Counted from the stretch's first letter, positions 32,277-41,106 are shown. The stretch: DNA of 64,000 nucleotides from JACPYF01 sp947085525 (GCA_947085525.1 CAMTWU010000008.1:1-64000), one strand, 5' to 3'. Made by a program: numbers and translations. Notes: generated by a model not told the origin, from the sequence alone.

Positions 32277-33854
32277 TATAGGATACAGCACTTTTTCGGT
32301 GCTGTTTTCTACTTTCTGACCACTGTTATTTTCATCGTTTGTAAAAGTTCTATCATTTGTTTTTAGGGATTCGAGGATTCGGCGCGTTTTGTCGCTATAC
32401 TCAGCAACTCGACGCGCCTGACCTTTTAAAATAACAGATACCGAATCGTTATTTATGACTATATTTTCGAACAGTTCTATCAAAATCTGACGTTTCTCAT
32501 CTGCGTTCTTTTCTTGGTAGTATTTGGCCGCTTTTTGGGTCAATTCTACTAGGTACAGACCGCGCTTTTTACGCTCCGTAACTGTGTTGTCAAAGGATAG
32601 CATAGCAAGCTCTAACGTCTCGATCTCCTGCACGATTTGTTCATGCTTTCTTTCGTATCTTTCAAGCGTTATAGAGCCTGCTAGTTTGTCATCGTATAGA
32701 ACCTCGTCCATAGACTTTAGACGCTCGATGCGGCGACGAGTATTCTCCTCAACCTCTTGACGGTTATCTGCGGCTTTATCTACGTCCTGACGCATAGAAC
32801 CAAGAACCCACTCCATAACGGTCTGTGATGGGCATAGCATACGTTCAAGTTCTTTTGTAACCACGTCTTGAACAACGTCTTCACGGATGTACTTATATTT
32901 ACGCTCCTTGCATCGTTCATCGCGGCGCTGACACGCTCCGTAATAACGGCCTTTCTGCTTTTGCCACGTTATCTGTTTTCCGCACGTTGCGCAGTGGGCA
33001 ATGCCCGATAGAGCCACATTGTGCTTTTGCTGCACCATTGGCCGCTTACCATGTAGCTTATCTTGAACTGCATCCCAGACCTCCTGACGGATGATTGGTG
33101 TCTGTGCTCCGGGGTGTTCCTGACCGTTAAACTGGTTAATCCCTACGTAAAACGGATTGAGTAATACCTTGTGTACATGGCTTGGAGCTAATGGTCGCCC
33201 CTGTCGGGTTACGAGTCCAATCTCGCGCATTTTCTTGGTGATCGTTTCGATGGTCTGCCCGGGCTGTAAATACAACTCGAAAATAGCTCGAACCGAGTTA
33301 ATTGTTGCTGGATTCGGCACATGAATACGCTTACCACGCTCTGTAATTGTCATGTAGCCTACGGGTGGTGGTGCTGGCAGCCAACCTTGAGCAAGCTTTT
33401 CAGCCCATCCTTTCATCGCTTCTTCACGCAAGTTATCCGTGTACTTCTTGGCTACTGCTAAATGAATGTTCCACATAAACTTAACGTCAGACTTTGACTC
33501 CTTGTGGAGCTGTATATTCTCTTTGACGAGGTGCAGCATTCGACTCTCGTCTTTGCTTAGCCAATCATCAATAGCTACCGCATCGCGCATATTGCGTGTC
33601 AAGCGGTCTGTTTTTTCAACAGCTAGATGATAGATGCCGTTCTTCGTCATGTACTTCATCAGCTCTTTGAAGATCTTGCGACTCTGTTCCTTTGAAGCGG
33701 TTTCAGCTATCTTAAAAACTCGCTCGACTGCAAAGCCTTTTGTTGTACAGTAACCTGATAGCAACTTGACCTGTGAGTCCAGCGAGTAGCCCTCGTCTTC
33801 TTGAGCCTTGCTTGATACTCGGGCGAGTATCACGGCTTTATTCTTGTTAACCAT
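32220..33854 (-). CDS. large serine recombinase (integrase)
   Basis: 544 residues from ATG 33854 (GTG 33860 also possible). The resolvase domain has VILARVSSKAQEDEGYSLDSQ with the nucleophilic Ser about residue 14, and EKTDRLTRNMRDA. A Recombinase domain (GYMTITERGKRI through LNPFYVGINQFNG) follows, then a zinc ribbon CATCGKQ...C...C near residue 300, a coiled coil (about 370-430) and a C-terminal helix. The frame crosses the attachment core: its last 10 residues come from antisense tRNA-Trp. It overlaps the gene at 33847 by 8 bases. Confidence 0.93.
   Translation of the reverse strand: MVNKNKAVILARVSSKAQEDEGYSLDSQVKLLSGYCTTKGFAVERVFKIAETASKEQSRKIFKELMKYMTKNGIYHLAVEKTDRLTRNMRDAVAIDDWLSKDESRMLHLVKENIQLHKESKSDVKFMWNIHLAVAKKYTDNLREEAMKGWAEKLAQGWLPAPPPVGYMTITERGKRIHVPNPATINSVRAIFELYLQPGQTIETITKKMREIGLVTRQGRPLAPSHVHKVLLNPFYVGINQFNGQEHPGAQTPIIRQEVWDAVQDKLHGKRPMVQQKHNVALSGIAHCATCGKQITWQKQKGRYYGACQRRDERCKERKYKYIREDVVQDVVTKELERMLCPSQTVMEWVLGSMRQDVDKAADNRQEVEENTRRRIERLKSMDEVLYDDKLAGSITLERYERKHEQIVQEIETLELAMLSFDNTVTERKKRGLYLVELTQKAAKYYQEKNADEKRQILIELFENIVINNDSVSVILKGQARRVAEYSDKTRRILESLKTNDRTFTNDENNSGQKVENSTEKVLYPIWQGHVESNHDLRFWRPTY
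32258..32276 (+). repeat. attL core (3' end of tRNA-Trp)
   Basis: ATTCCACGTGCCCCTGCCA; identical to 44935-44953. Flanking bases differ on both sides (G before and TATAGG after here). Confidence 0.9.
32285..32310 (+). terminator. element-borne terminator next to tRNA-Trp
   Basis: ACAGCAC (32285-32291) pairs with GTGCTGT (32299-32305) around TTTTTCG, followed by TTTTCT. It faces the plus strand and so ends tRNA-Trp transcription 9 bases after its CCA, although it lies inside the antisense integrase gene. Confidence 0.75.
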
Positions 33855-34080
33855 TTTCACTTTCCTCGGTTCTTTCTACTCCCAATATCTCTCGATCACC
33901 AGCCAGAACCTTATATACGGTAATCAAACTCTCACCATATTCTTTCGCCTCCGCGGATGTCACTTGACGCTTTTGCTCTGTTTCAAGAATGGTACGTAAC
34001 TCTTCAATACGTTCAGGGCTGATAGACATAACGCCCACCAGCTTTTGTGTTACTTTCTTGAATACTTTGCGTCCTGACAT
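33847..34080 (-). CDS. small hypothetical protein upstream of the integrase
   Basis: 77 residues, charged, helical (ISPERIEELRTILETEQKRQVTSAEAKEYGE). It could be a recombination directionality factor or a DNA-binding regulator by position, but no motif proves this. ATG 34080 follows TGGAGGGTAT. It overlaps the integrase start (ATGGTTAA), so the two are translated together. Confidence 0.6.
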   Translation of the reverse strand: MSGRKVFKKVTQKLVGVMSISPERIEELRTILETEQKRQVTSAEAKEYGESLITVYKVLAGDREILGVERTEESENG

Positions 34081-34097
34081 ATACCCTCCATTGAACG

Positions 34098-34127
34098 AAA
34101 AAAGACGTTCCGAGATTGGCACGTCTT
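34098..34127 (-). terminator. terminator after the RHH gene
   Basis: Minus strand: AAGACGT (34127-34121) pairs with ACGTCTT (34108-34102), 12-base loop, then TTTT. It separates the RHH gene from the integrase pair, just upstream of the latter's ribosome binding site. Confidence 0.7.
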
Positions 34128-34150
34128 AACAATTCGACTAGTGGTTGGTT

Positions 34151-34354
34151 TTACTTATCCCAAGGCCGTCCGGGCTTTGGTCGTTCTTTCAATTCTTTGT
34201 TTACTAAGTTTTTTAGTTCTTTATCACCAGTCTTTGCGAGCAAACTCAGGACTAATTCACTAAGCGTGAGTCCGTTATCTTTCGCAACGACCTTAGCGCG
34301 CTTTCGCACGTCGTCTGTTACGCGAATCTGCATGCTGACAATCTTTCTGGACAT
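34151..34354 (-). CDS. ribbon-helix-helix type DNA-binding protein
   Basis: 67 residues. MQIRVTDDVRKRAKVVAKDN gives the beta strand and first helix, and GLTLSELVLSLLAKTGD the second, the arrangement of RHH regulators and RelB/DinJ-like antitoxins. No toxin gene is adjacent, so a regulator of the element is more likely. Basic Pro-rich tail. Confidence 0.7.
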   Translation of the reverse strand: MSRKIVSMQIRVTDDVRKRAKVVAKDNGLTLSELVLSLLAKTGDKELKNLVNKELKERPKPGRPWDK

Positions 34355-34385
34355 TAGTCCTATTTTATCATAAAAGTATTGCTAT

Positions 34386-34538
34386 TTACTTGCCGCAGAT
34401 GTCGCATTTGATAGTGTGATTGACGATACCCCGTAGGTCTTCGTCTGGCGTCTCCTGAAGCGTGTCCGCTAAGTCGTAATACTGACATGCGCAAACCTCT
34501 GCTAATGCTGTTGTTTCTAGGAGTTCTCTATCTACCAT
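34386..34538 (-). CDS. small Cys-containing protein
   Basis: 50 residues. Starts MVDRELLETTALAEVCACQY and ends HTIKCDICGK, so CxC plus CxxC could bind one zinc. GGAGGG lies seven bases upstream of the ATG. No family recognised. Confidence 0.5.
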   Translation of the reverse strand: MVDRELLETTALAEVCACQYYDLADTLQETPDEDLRGIVNHTIKCDICGK

Positions 34539-34589
34539 ATCTACCCTCCATTCTACCTGATGCTAGCCGAATTGTTAACGTTCAACCTC

Positions 34590-34757
34590 TATATAAATAG
34601 TATTACTAATTAAAGTAAAAAGCAATACTAATTAAGCTTTTTATATTGTATTATTTACCTACAGTCCATAGCAGGTAAAATAGATACTTTTAACAGATAT
34701 AGCTATTCACTTATTACTCTCTCTTTATATATACTACGTATAGGAGAGTGAAGTATT
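34590..34757. promoter_or_regulatory. AT-rich region with direct and inverted repeats, possible element origin
   Basis: Two direct copies of TACTAATTAA (34604-34613 and 34626-34635), 22 bases apart, and an inverted repeat TTTACCT (34654-34660)/AGGTAAA (34673-34679). A weak promoter TTCACT-N18-TATACT (34706-34735) reads into the replication-relaxation gene. The repeats could bind a regulator or a replication protein. Confidence 0.4.
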
Positions 34758-35537
34758 ATGGGAGCGAGTGAAAAAGAAGTAAAACTTACAGTCCAACAAC
34801 AACGTGTATTAAAGCTATTATTCAAGTTTCGATTTGTATCTGCACAATTGCTAGGTCTAGTTATGGGTATTCGTCGTGTTAGTGTCTATGAGGTTCTGGA
34901 AAAGCTAGTTAGTAAAGGTTTAGTAACAAAGGTATATAAGAATGAATACCGGATTCATGGAAAGCCTGCCTACTATTACCTGAATAAAACCGGCGTTACG
35001 ACCGTCCGTAAACTCATGGATGCTAAAGAGTCTGTCGTCCACACCCTCTACAAGAACGAAGAGGCTACTGAAGAGTTCATAGAACATTGTCTCAAACTCA
35101 CCGGACTTTACACCACAATCATGCCGTCCTTACCCGACAACTCAGACTTATTCACGAGAACCGAGATTAACAGGTTCAAGCAATTCCCGAAGAACCGCCC
35201 AGACCTCTATGTACGCACCCCAGACGGCCATGAGGCCATCATAGTACTCGTAGACGAGAAACCCCCTTATATCATCCGTAAAAGGCTTGAGGAGATCATC
35301 ACTCATAGTGAAGATGAGGGGTGGGATGGTGACTATCCACGTATCTGCTTTGTATTAAAAGATGGCAACTCTAAAAACAGTTTTCTTTATACTACTCGTA
35401 AGAAACTTGAAAGTATGGGTTTTGATGAGGAAGAGATATATATCCTTGCAACCTCGCTAAAGGCTATAAAAGAAGAATCACGAGTAATGTGGTCAAATGC
35501 TCTGAATCCTAAGAAGTACATTGGTTTGTTTGAGTAG
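34758..35537 (+). CDS. replication-relaxation family protein
   Basis: 259 residues. An N-terminal winged helix (LTVQQQRVLKLLFKFRFVSAQLLGLVMG, VYEVLEKLVSKGLVTK, residues 10-65) is followed by a nuclease-like core with RPDLYVRTPDGHEAIIVLVDEK. This layout matches the Replic_Relax family found on plasmids and integrated elements, where it helps replication or relaxation. AGGAGAG is 10 bases upstream. Confidence 0.75.
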   Translation: MGASEKEVKLTVQQQRVLKLLFKFRFVSAQLLGLVMGIRRVSVYEVLEKLVSKGLVTKVYKNEYRIHGKPAYYYLNKTGVTTVRKLMDAKESVVHTLYKNEEATEEFIEHCLKLTGLYTTIMPSLPDNSDLFTRTEINRFKQFPKNRPDLYVRTPDGHEAIIVLVDEKPPYIIRKRLEEIITHSEDEGWDGDYPRICFVLKDGNSKNSFLYTTRKKLESMGFDEEEIYILATSLKAIKEESRVMWSNALNPKKYIGLFE

Positions 35538-35563
35538 TTTATCGTCATACTCAGGACAAGACA

Positions 35564-35767
35564 CTAATCCTCCTCGGCTCGCAGAATCACATCGCACTGC
35601 ATTCCAATATGCGACACACTATCGTTTATTTGCCCATCTTCACGCACCCATACCTGTACGTAAAACGGTTCTACGTACCAGTCATGCTGCTGCGCAACTT
35701 GCATCCAAAATGTACGATGCTTTTCTATATTCTTCTTAATCTCTTCAGTAACAACTATCGCATTCAT
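35564..35767 (-). CDS. hypothetical protein
   Basis: 67 residues (MNAIVVTEEIKKNIEKHRTF start). Aromatic-rich, acidic end (RAEED). No family recognised. It shares its CCTCCTCGG 3' end with the following DUF3768 gene, perhaps by duplication of a terminator half. Confidence 0.45.
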   Translation of the reverse strand: MNAIVVTEEIKKNIEKHRTFWMQVAQQHDWYVEPFYVQVWVREDGQINDSVSHIGMQCDVILRAEED

Positions 35768-35826
35768 GTCGAACTCCTTTAATTAACTTTGATGGGCGGT
35801 TTTGAGTCACGCCCAGGACTAAGAAA

Positions 35827-35848
35827 CCGAGGAGCTAGTACTCCTCGG
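35827..35848. terminator. hairpin at the DUF3768 stop
   Basis: CCGAGGAG (35827-35834) and CTCCTCGG (35841-35848), perfect 8-bp stem, loop CTAGTA. The DUF3768 stop overlaps it. A short T run is lacking, so termination is likely but not sure. Confidence 0.45.
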
Positions 35849-36170
35849 CTAACATGATAGTGAGAACTCGTCTACACCCCGGGTCTAGCGGATCGCACCC
35901 ACTAGACAAGTCCTGTGTGTAGTAATCTATCTTCCAAAAGACTTTGTTACCGGCTACCGTAAACGAGCCAAAATCATGCTCGCCGTAGGGATCGTTGTCT
36001 TCCGTGAATTTGCTAAAGTCCTGCACGGCTACGAAGATTTCACTGATAGTCACTTCATCGAGCGACATGATGCCTCGTGTCGCCATGTAGTTCGCAGCAT
36101 TACTGCGTGCCGCGTCATTCAACGCAGCAATCTTTGCTGATGTTTCGTTTGCTATTGTTTCGGTGTCCAT
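35835..36170 (-). CDS. DUF3768-like protein
   Basis: 111 residues. IAALNDAARSNAANYMATRG, then GEHDFGSFTVAGNKVFWKIDYY and PGCRRVLTIMLAEEY match the DUF3768 pattern (common on plasmids and mobile elements; function unknown). AGGAGG is upstream of the ATG. Confidence 0.7.
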   Translation of the reverse strand: MDTETIANETSAKIAALNDAARSNAANYMATRGIMSLDEVTISEIFVAVQDFSKFTEDNDPYGEHDFGSFTVAGNKVFWKIDYYTQDLSSGCDPLDPGCRRVLTIMLAEEY

Positions 36171-36531
36171 AAGACCCTCCTTGCTTTATCGAGAGGACTT
36201 CCTGCCTCTCTGTCAAAAGGGCTCGGGATGAATCCGCAAGGGTCAAGGTGGAGCGCCCCTTGACGTTTACCAAGGGACGAACGACCTTGGGGCTTGTGGT
36301 TCACCCGTATAATGAGAATACAGAGGGAGGAAGCCTGTTACTTGATACGATTGGTCTCATTTCAACTGGTCACACGTATATTTTTATGCAGTAAGATATA
36401 AATTATCATGAAATGGTTTCAGGAAACAATCCTCTATACCAGACATTTACAAACATAGGAAGTACTGTTAATATTTAGGTATACTAAGTAAATATTATAA
36501 ACTACGAACTTTTTCTTATATTCGAACGATT
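36171..36531. other. 361-base gene-free stretch with three hairpins and a MarR-type dyad
   Basis: Three successive hairpins: GAGAGG/CCTCTC (36191-36210), GTCAAGG/CCTTGAC with a 9-base loop (36242-36264), CCAAGG/CCTTGG with a 9-base loop (36270-36290). Further on an inverted repeat AATATTTA-N11-TAAATATT (36470-36496) precedes the MarR gene. No reading frame. Confidence 0.6.
36470..36496. promoter_or_regulatory. inverted repeat, likely MarR operator
   Basis: AATATTTA (36470-36477) and TAAATATT (36489-36496) with GGTATACTAAG between them, 36 bases before the MarR start. Position and symmetry fit autoregulation by MarR. Confidence 0.5.
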
Positions 36532-36945
36532 ATGCGATTATTAAGCACATTTGAAACAGACAGTCCTCAAAGGCGAAGGCTGACATCGAGAATGTGGTTA
36601 CTTCTGAATTTTGTGAATGAAAGTAAGTCGGCTACAGGTACGGAAGTGGCCAGGAACTTTATGATTAAACACCCGACTGCAACTCAGCTTATAGATCGGG
36701 CTGTGAAGGAAGGTTATATCGAGAGAAAAACCAGTGCGGATGACAGGAGAGTCCAATATCTTGCGGTTACAAAAATTGGTCAGAAGCAGAGACTGCTACT
36801 AGGAAGATTGTTTGATGAACGTGCGTCACGTGCGCTAAAGTATCTGTCCCGAGAGGAGCATCAGCAGTTATTGGTGTTGATGAACAAGATAGCTCATAGT
36901 TTAGAGAGTGAAACAATTAACAAAAGAGTATTAAATAATGAATAA
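36532..36945 (+). CDS. MarR-family transcriptional regulator
   Basis: 137 residues. Winged helix from residue 20 to 85: GTEVARNFMIKHPTATQLIDRAVKEGYIER, then the wing TSADDRRVQYLAVTKIGQK with the DxR pair. The end overlaps the membrane-protein gene by 8 bases, so it probably controls it in response to an unknown ligand. Confidence 0.85.
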   Translation: MRLLSTFETDSPQRRRLTSRMWLLLNFVNESKSATGTEVARNFMIKHPTATQLIDRAVKEGYIERKTSADDRRVQYLAVTKIGQKQRLLLGRLFDERASRALKYLSREEHQQLLVLMNKIAHSLESETINKRVLNNE

Positions 36946-38491
36946 AACCCTGAATACGCTAGGCCTTGATTTAAAAGCGAGACTAGTCAACGCAAAGAAT
37001 GCAGAAGAAGAAGAAGAAAAAGGCGACCTAATTAATGTAGCGAATGTGGGCAGTATTGTTGCGTTTGCGTATGAACAGTTGAGAAATTCAGCTGAATATA
37101 CGCAAGAGCATCTGCTCCGTCAACGAGCGATCCGTCGTTTTCTACTACGTAATATATCTTTGCGTACGAATCAAAAGATCGAGAAATCTCTTGCCGAAGA
37201 AATTATCATAGAGCTTACTCAGGCAGGCTACATAGAGAACAATACTGTTCCTCGCTCTTCTCTTTCGAAAATATCACAGTCACTCATCAAGCACTACGAT
37301 AACTACTGGAGAATGAAGCCGCATACGCTTAAGGCCAGTGCCGAGGAGTGGACGTTTGACCTCATGTCGGTTGAAATTGAGGCAATTATCGCTGACGATA
37401 AAAAACTACAAATATATCAGTATTTTGCTTACCAGCATTATAAAAAAGTAGTCGATCAAGAATCATACCGTCACCTCGGCGAGATTCAAAACTTCGATCT
37501 AAGTCTGTATATCGCAGTGCACAAAATATTACTGAAGTCTGACCTATCTACGATTCGTTATGCTTTGCAACAGCTCTACAGATTGTCTGATGACAACATT
37601 CAAGCGTACATACATTTTCACGAGGGCATCACCCGGCTATTTTCATCTGATTTAACCAATCAGTTATCACGGTCGATTGACCGTCACGGCGCTCCGCTGA
37701 GGATCTTCAGGTCTATAATCGAAGACCGAGACGAGCTGCCAGAGCTTCTGGAAAAGAGCGGCCAGCTCACTTCTGCCTATAGAGCGAAAATATCGGAGAA
37801 TTACAAACGGGCGGGAAAGCGCCTAGATAAAGCGTTGATAAAAAGCATTGTTTTTCTTTTGATCACAAAGTCGCTTATCGGTCTGTTTATTGAAATCCCA
37901 TATGACCTTGCGGTTACAGGATCGATTATTGTTTTACCTTTGGTAATAAACCTATTGGCACCGATTATATTTTTGCTAATTCAGAGGGTTACTATCAAAG
38001 TACCTAGCGAAGCCAATACTGATGCGATCGTTGATTATATGGAGAATGCCTTGTATGAGGAAAAACAGAACAAACTATCAAACAAACATCATACAAAGAA
38101 ATATAGTATCGGCTTTAGTATTTTTTACGCGTTGATGTTCATGATCGCGTTCGGTATTGTGTTGAGTCGGCTTATCGCCATTGATTTCAACGTGGTGCAG
38201 ATTGTACTATTCGTCATATTCTTTGCGACCGCTAATTTCCTAGGATTTAGGCTGACCGGAATTGTCCGAGAGTTAGAACTGGTCACCGCAAACTCTGGTA
38301 CTATTCAGCTCATCAGGGACTTTCTTTATATGCCTTTTATCGTTCTGGGGCGTTGGCTCTCGGAAGAGTATAAGAGAGTGAATATCGTCGCCCTGGTATT
38401 GGATACGGCTATAGAGTTACCACTAAAGACGGTACTGAGACTTGTACGTCAATGGACAAAATTTCTCAATTACAAAAAAGACGAGTTGTAA
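36938..38491 (+). CDS. membrane protein of unknown function, coupled to MarR
   Basis: 517 residues. A long soluble N-terminal half (residues 1-305) with AEEEEEKGDLI and helical repeats is followed by about four to five hydrophobic segments (VFLLITKSLIGLFIEIPYDL, LVINLLAPIIFLLI, SIFYALMFMIAFGIVLS, IVLFVIFFATANFLGF) in the C-terminal half. No family recognised. No transporter signature was seen. Confidence 0.65.
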   Translation: MNKTLNTLGLDLKARLVNAKNAEEEEEKGDLINVANVGSIVAFAYEQLRNSAEYTQEHLLRQRAIRRFLLRNISLRTNQKIEKSLAEEIIIELTQAGYIENNTVPRSSLSKISQSLIKHYDNYWRMKPHTLKASAEEWTFDLMSVEIEAIIADDKKLQIYQYFAYQHYKKVVDQESYRHLGEIQNFDLSLYIAVHKILLKSDLSTIRYALQQLYRLSDDNIQAYIHFHEGITRLFSSDLTNQLSRSIDRHGAPLRIFRSIIEDRDELPELLEKSGQLTSAYRAKISENYKRAGKRLDKALIKSIVFLLITKSLIGLFIEIPYDLAVTGSIIVLPLVINLLAPIIFLLIQRVTIKVPSEANTDAIVDYMENALYEEKQNKLSNKHHTKKYSIGFSIFYALMFMIAFGIVLSRLIAIDFNVVQIVLFVIFFATANFLGFRLTGIVRELELVTANSGTIQLIRDFLYMPFIVLGRWLSEEYKRVNIVALVLDTAIELPLKTVLRLVRQWTKFLNYKKDEL

Positions 38492-38540
38492 CTCATACCT
38501 ACGTGCAGCCTTAGCGAACCTACCACCATAGAAAGGGGCG

Positions 38541-38837
38541 TTATCGCTTCGTGGTTTCGATTGAGTTGATAAGTTTCGACATCTTCTTCAGGCTGTCTTC
38601 GAATGAAAAGTAATAGATGCGTTCTCTTCCAGCTTTATGATGATGTATGATGCCTGCGCTTTGCAGTATGCCAAGATGATGTGAGATGGTCGGACGCGAG
38701 AGATTCATTCGTTCTGCCAGACTCTGGACGCTGAGTCTGCTATCTTCACCTATGATGAAGAGTATCTTCTGCCTGACGGCACTCCCAAGAGCATTGAATA
38801 TTGGAAGACACTCCTCAAAATTGCCTTTCGGATCCAT
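38541..38837 (-). CDS. ArsR-family transcriptional regulator
   Basis: 98 residues. Winged helix ALGSAVRQKILFIIGEDSRL, then SVQSLAERMNLSRPTISHHLGILQSAGIIHHHKAG, typical ArsR fold. It lacks a CxC metal site. It follows MMPL by 7 bases and is likely in the same operon. Confidence 0.88.
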   Translation of the reverse strand: MDPKGNFEECLPIFNALGSAVRQKILFIIGEDSRLSVQSLAERMNLSRPTISHHLGILQSAGIIHHHKAGRERIYYFSFEDSLKKMSKLINSIETTKR

Positions 38838-38844
38838 GCGTCGC

Positions 38845-41106
38845 CTATTCCTTGCCCTCGATTGAGATGCGCGGGATAATCTTGCCCAGCCACCGAGGCA
38901 TATACCAGGCTTTGTCGCCCAATAACGACAGTATGGCTGGCCCCATGAGCATTCTTACGAGAAATGCATCTACGAGGATACCGAACGCCAGTCCGAATCC
39001 GACTTGCTTAATGATATCGTCAGTGCTGAACATGAAACCACCAAAAACAGATACCATGATTATCGCCGCTGCGGTAACGACCTTGGCACCGAGTGAAAAA
39101 CCATCTTTGACTGATTGCTTGGCATTTTTGCTATGCGTGTACGACTCTCTGATGCTGGAGTTCATGAAGAACTCGTAGTCCATCGCGAGGCCAAAGAGGA
39201 TACCAAGGCCAATGATTGGCAAGAAGCTAATAATCGGAGTCGGCTCGAATAAACCGAAAGCGCCCCACTGGAACGTCATAACAAGTGCCCCGAACATCGC
39301 TCCGACTGAAAGTATGAAGCCGACTGTCGCTTTGAGCGGTACGAGAATCGAACGGAAGGCTACCATTAGAATCAGGAAAGACAGACCAACGGTTATTCCG
39401 AGATATGGTGGAAGTGCTTCCAGCATCTTCTGGTCAATATCTGTCTGAATGGCGGTGGTTCCCGTTACCGAAAGTCGTACGTCGCTATCACGTAAAACAG
39501 TACTGTCGTTTCGTAGGTTCTTTATCAGGTTGACAGTCGCTTCGTCCGAAGGACCGCTGGTCGGGATAACCTGGATGAGCGCCTCATTGCCGCTTGAAGT
39601 AACCGAAGCCGGAATAGCGCGTGCGACGCCTGGTTGTGTAGCCAGTTGAGCAGCGATCTGTTGAGCCTTGCTATAATTCGCCAACATGCGAGCCGCGCTG
39701 TCAGGATCTTTGGTTCCTTGACCGGCTAGTTGTTGAGCCGCCGGTAAAGCTAGTTGGCCGGATAGGAGGGCTAGTTTGGTTTGTTCAATTTCTTGGGATG
39801 TCGGAGACTTTATGCCCTCGGCGAGCACTATCAGCGGCCCGTTGAATCCTTCACCGAATCCACGGCTAAGGATGTCGTAGGCCTTTTTCTGGGTTGTATC
39901 GGAGGCTGCATATTCATCGGTCGGCAATCCGAGGCGAAGGTCAGTCAACGGATAGCTGAGGCTCGCTAGCAACACAACTACCACCGCGATAACTGGCAAA
40001 GGTTTACGGCTAATAAAGTCACCTACCTTATACCAGGCTGACGTGTGGCTGATATGCAGTTCATGGTGTACTTTTGATGCATGATAGGTAGCTCGTTGTT
40101 TCCTAGAAAGAATACGCCCGCCGATAAGCCCGGCGAGTGCGGGGAGAAGCGTGACGGCTGCAACGGCCGCAACGGCCACCGTCCCGGCTGCAGCAAGGCC
40201 CATGGTTGTCAATAACGGTATCTGTATAACTGACAGGGCAGAAAGGGCAATGACAACCGTCAGAGCCGCGAATATCACGGCGTTACCAGCCGTTCCGATA
40301 GAACTGGCGATCGCAGTTTCATGATCATCACCTTCGAGTACGTAGCTTCTATAGCGCGAGAGTATGAAGAGTGAGTAATCGATTCCAACAGCCAGACCAA
40401 GCATGACGGCGAGGACGGGAGTCGTAGCATTAATTTCAACCACACCACTCAGTGCGAATACCGCACCTACGCCAGTGACGAGGGCGAAGATCGCAACCAT
40501 TAGTGGTAGACCGGCAGCAAAAACAGTCTTGAACATAACGATGAGAACAATCGCAGCAACTATGACTCCAAGAATTTCTCCTATGCCGAGAATCTCAGCC
40601 GGAGCCAGTCTCACGATGTCACCGCCCGCCTCGGCACTCAGACCACCTTTACGGGCTATATCTAACGATGTCGCTACCTCCTCCGCGGTCTGGTCGGTGA
40701 CATTATTACGACTGACGGTTAGCTGCAACTGAGCGAAGGCGATTCGTCGATCCTTCGACACCGCTTCTTCATAGACAAACGGACTAATGATCTGCTCAAC
40801 GTCTTTAGCTTTTGCGGCGTCAGCCAGAGTTTGATTGATGATTCCCTTGTAATCGTCAATAGTTTTTCCGGCTGGAGCCTCAAAAACAATCCGGCCCGTT
40901 CCACCGCCAGCATTCGGGAATAGCTTCTCAGCTTTTTCTATCGTCGTTTGTGCTTCTGTACCTGGAATTGAAATATTATCCGAAGCGGGCTCCTGAAACG
41001 TAAACATGAGACCAAGTACAACCGAGACGATGGCCAGCCAGGCACTTATAACGATCCATTTATGTTTGAACGAAAATAAGCCTAGTCGTTTAAGAAAATT
41101 TGCCAT
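38845..41106 (-). CDS. MMPL/RND-type exporter
   Basis: 753 residues in two similar halves, about 12 spans. GLAVGIDYSLFILSRYR (about residue 240) and GLAMDYEFFMNSSIRES (about 650) are the paired GxxxDY proton-relay motifs of MMPL proteins. Two large outside domains follow span 1 and span 7. Such proteins export lipids or toxic compounds; cargo unknown. Base composition looks richer in G+C than the surrounding chromosome. Confidence 0.9.
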   Translation of the reverse strand: MANFLKRLGLFSFKHKWIVISAWLAIVSVVLGLMFTFQEPASDNISIPGTEAQTTIEKAEKLFPNAGGGTGRIVFEAPAGKTIDDYKGIINQTLADAAKAKDVEQIISPFVYEEAVSKDRRIAFAQLQLTVSRNNVTDQTAEEVATSLDIARKGGLSAEAGGDIVRLAPAEILGIGEILGVIVAAIVLIVMFKTVFAAGLPLMVAIFALVTGVGAVFALSGVVEINATTPVLAVMLGLAVGIDYSLFILSRYRSYVLEGDDHETAIASSIGTAGNAVIFAALTVVIALSALSVIQIPLLTTMGLAAAGTVAVAAVAAVTLLPALAGLIGGRILSRKQRATYHASKVHHELHISHTSAWYKVGDFISRKPLPVIAVVVVLLASLSYPLTDLRLGLPTDEYAASDTTQKKAYDILSRGFGEGFNGPLIVLAEGIKSPTSQEIEQTKLALLSGQLALPAAQQLAGQGTKDPDSAARMLANYSKAQQIAAQLATQPGVARAIPASVTSSGNEALIQVIPTSGPSDEATVNLIKNLRNDSTVLRDSDVRLSVTGTTAIQTDIDQKMLEALPPYLGITVGLSFLILMVAFRSILVPLKATVGFILSVGAMFGALVMTFQWGAFGLFEPTPIISFLPIIGLGILFGLAMDYEFFMNSSIRESYTHSKNAKQSVKDGFSLGAKVVTAAAIIMVSVFGGFMFSTDDIIKQVGFGLAFGILVDAFLVRMLMGPAILSLLGDKAWYMPRWLGKIIPRISIEGKE

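Noticed and set aside
34151..34354. Toxin-antitoxin pair
   Set aside because: The RHH protein resembles an antitoxin but no toxin-like gene lies next to it.
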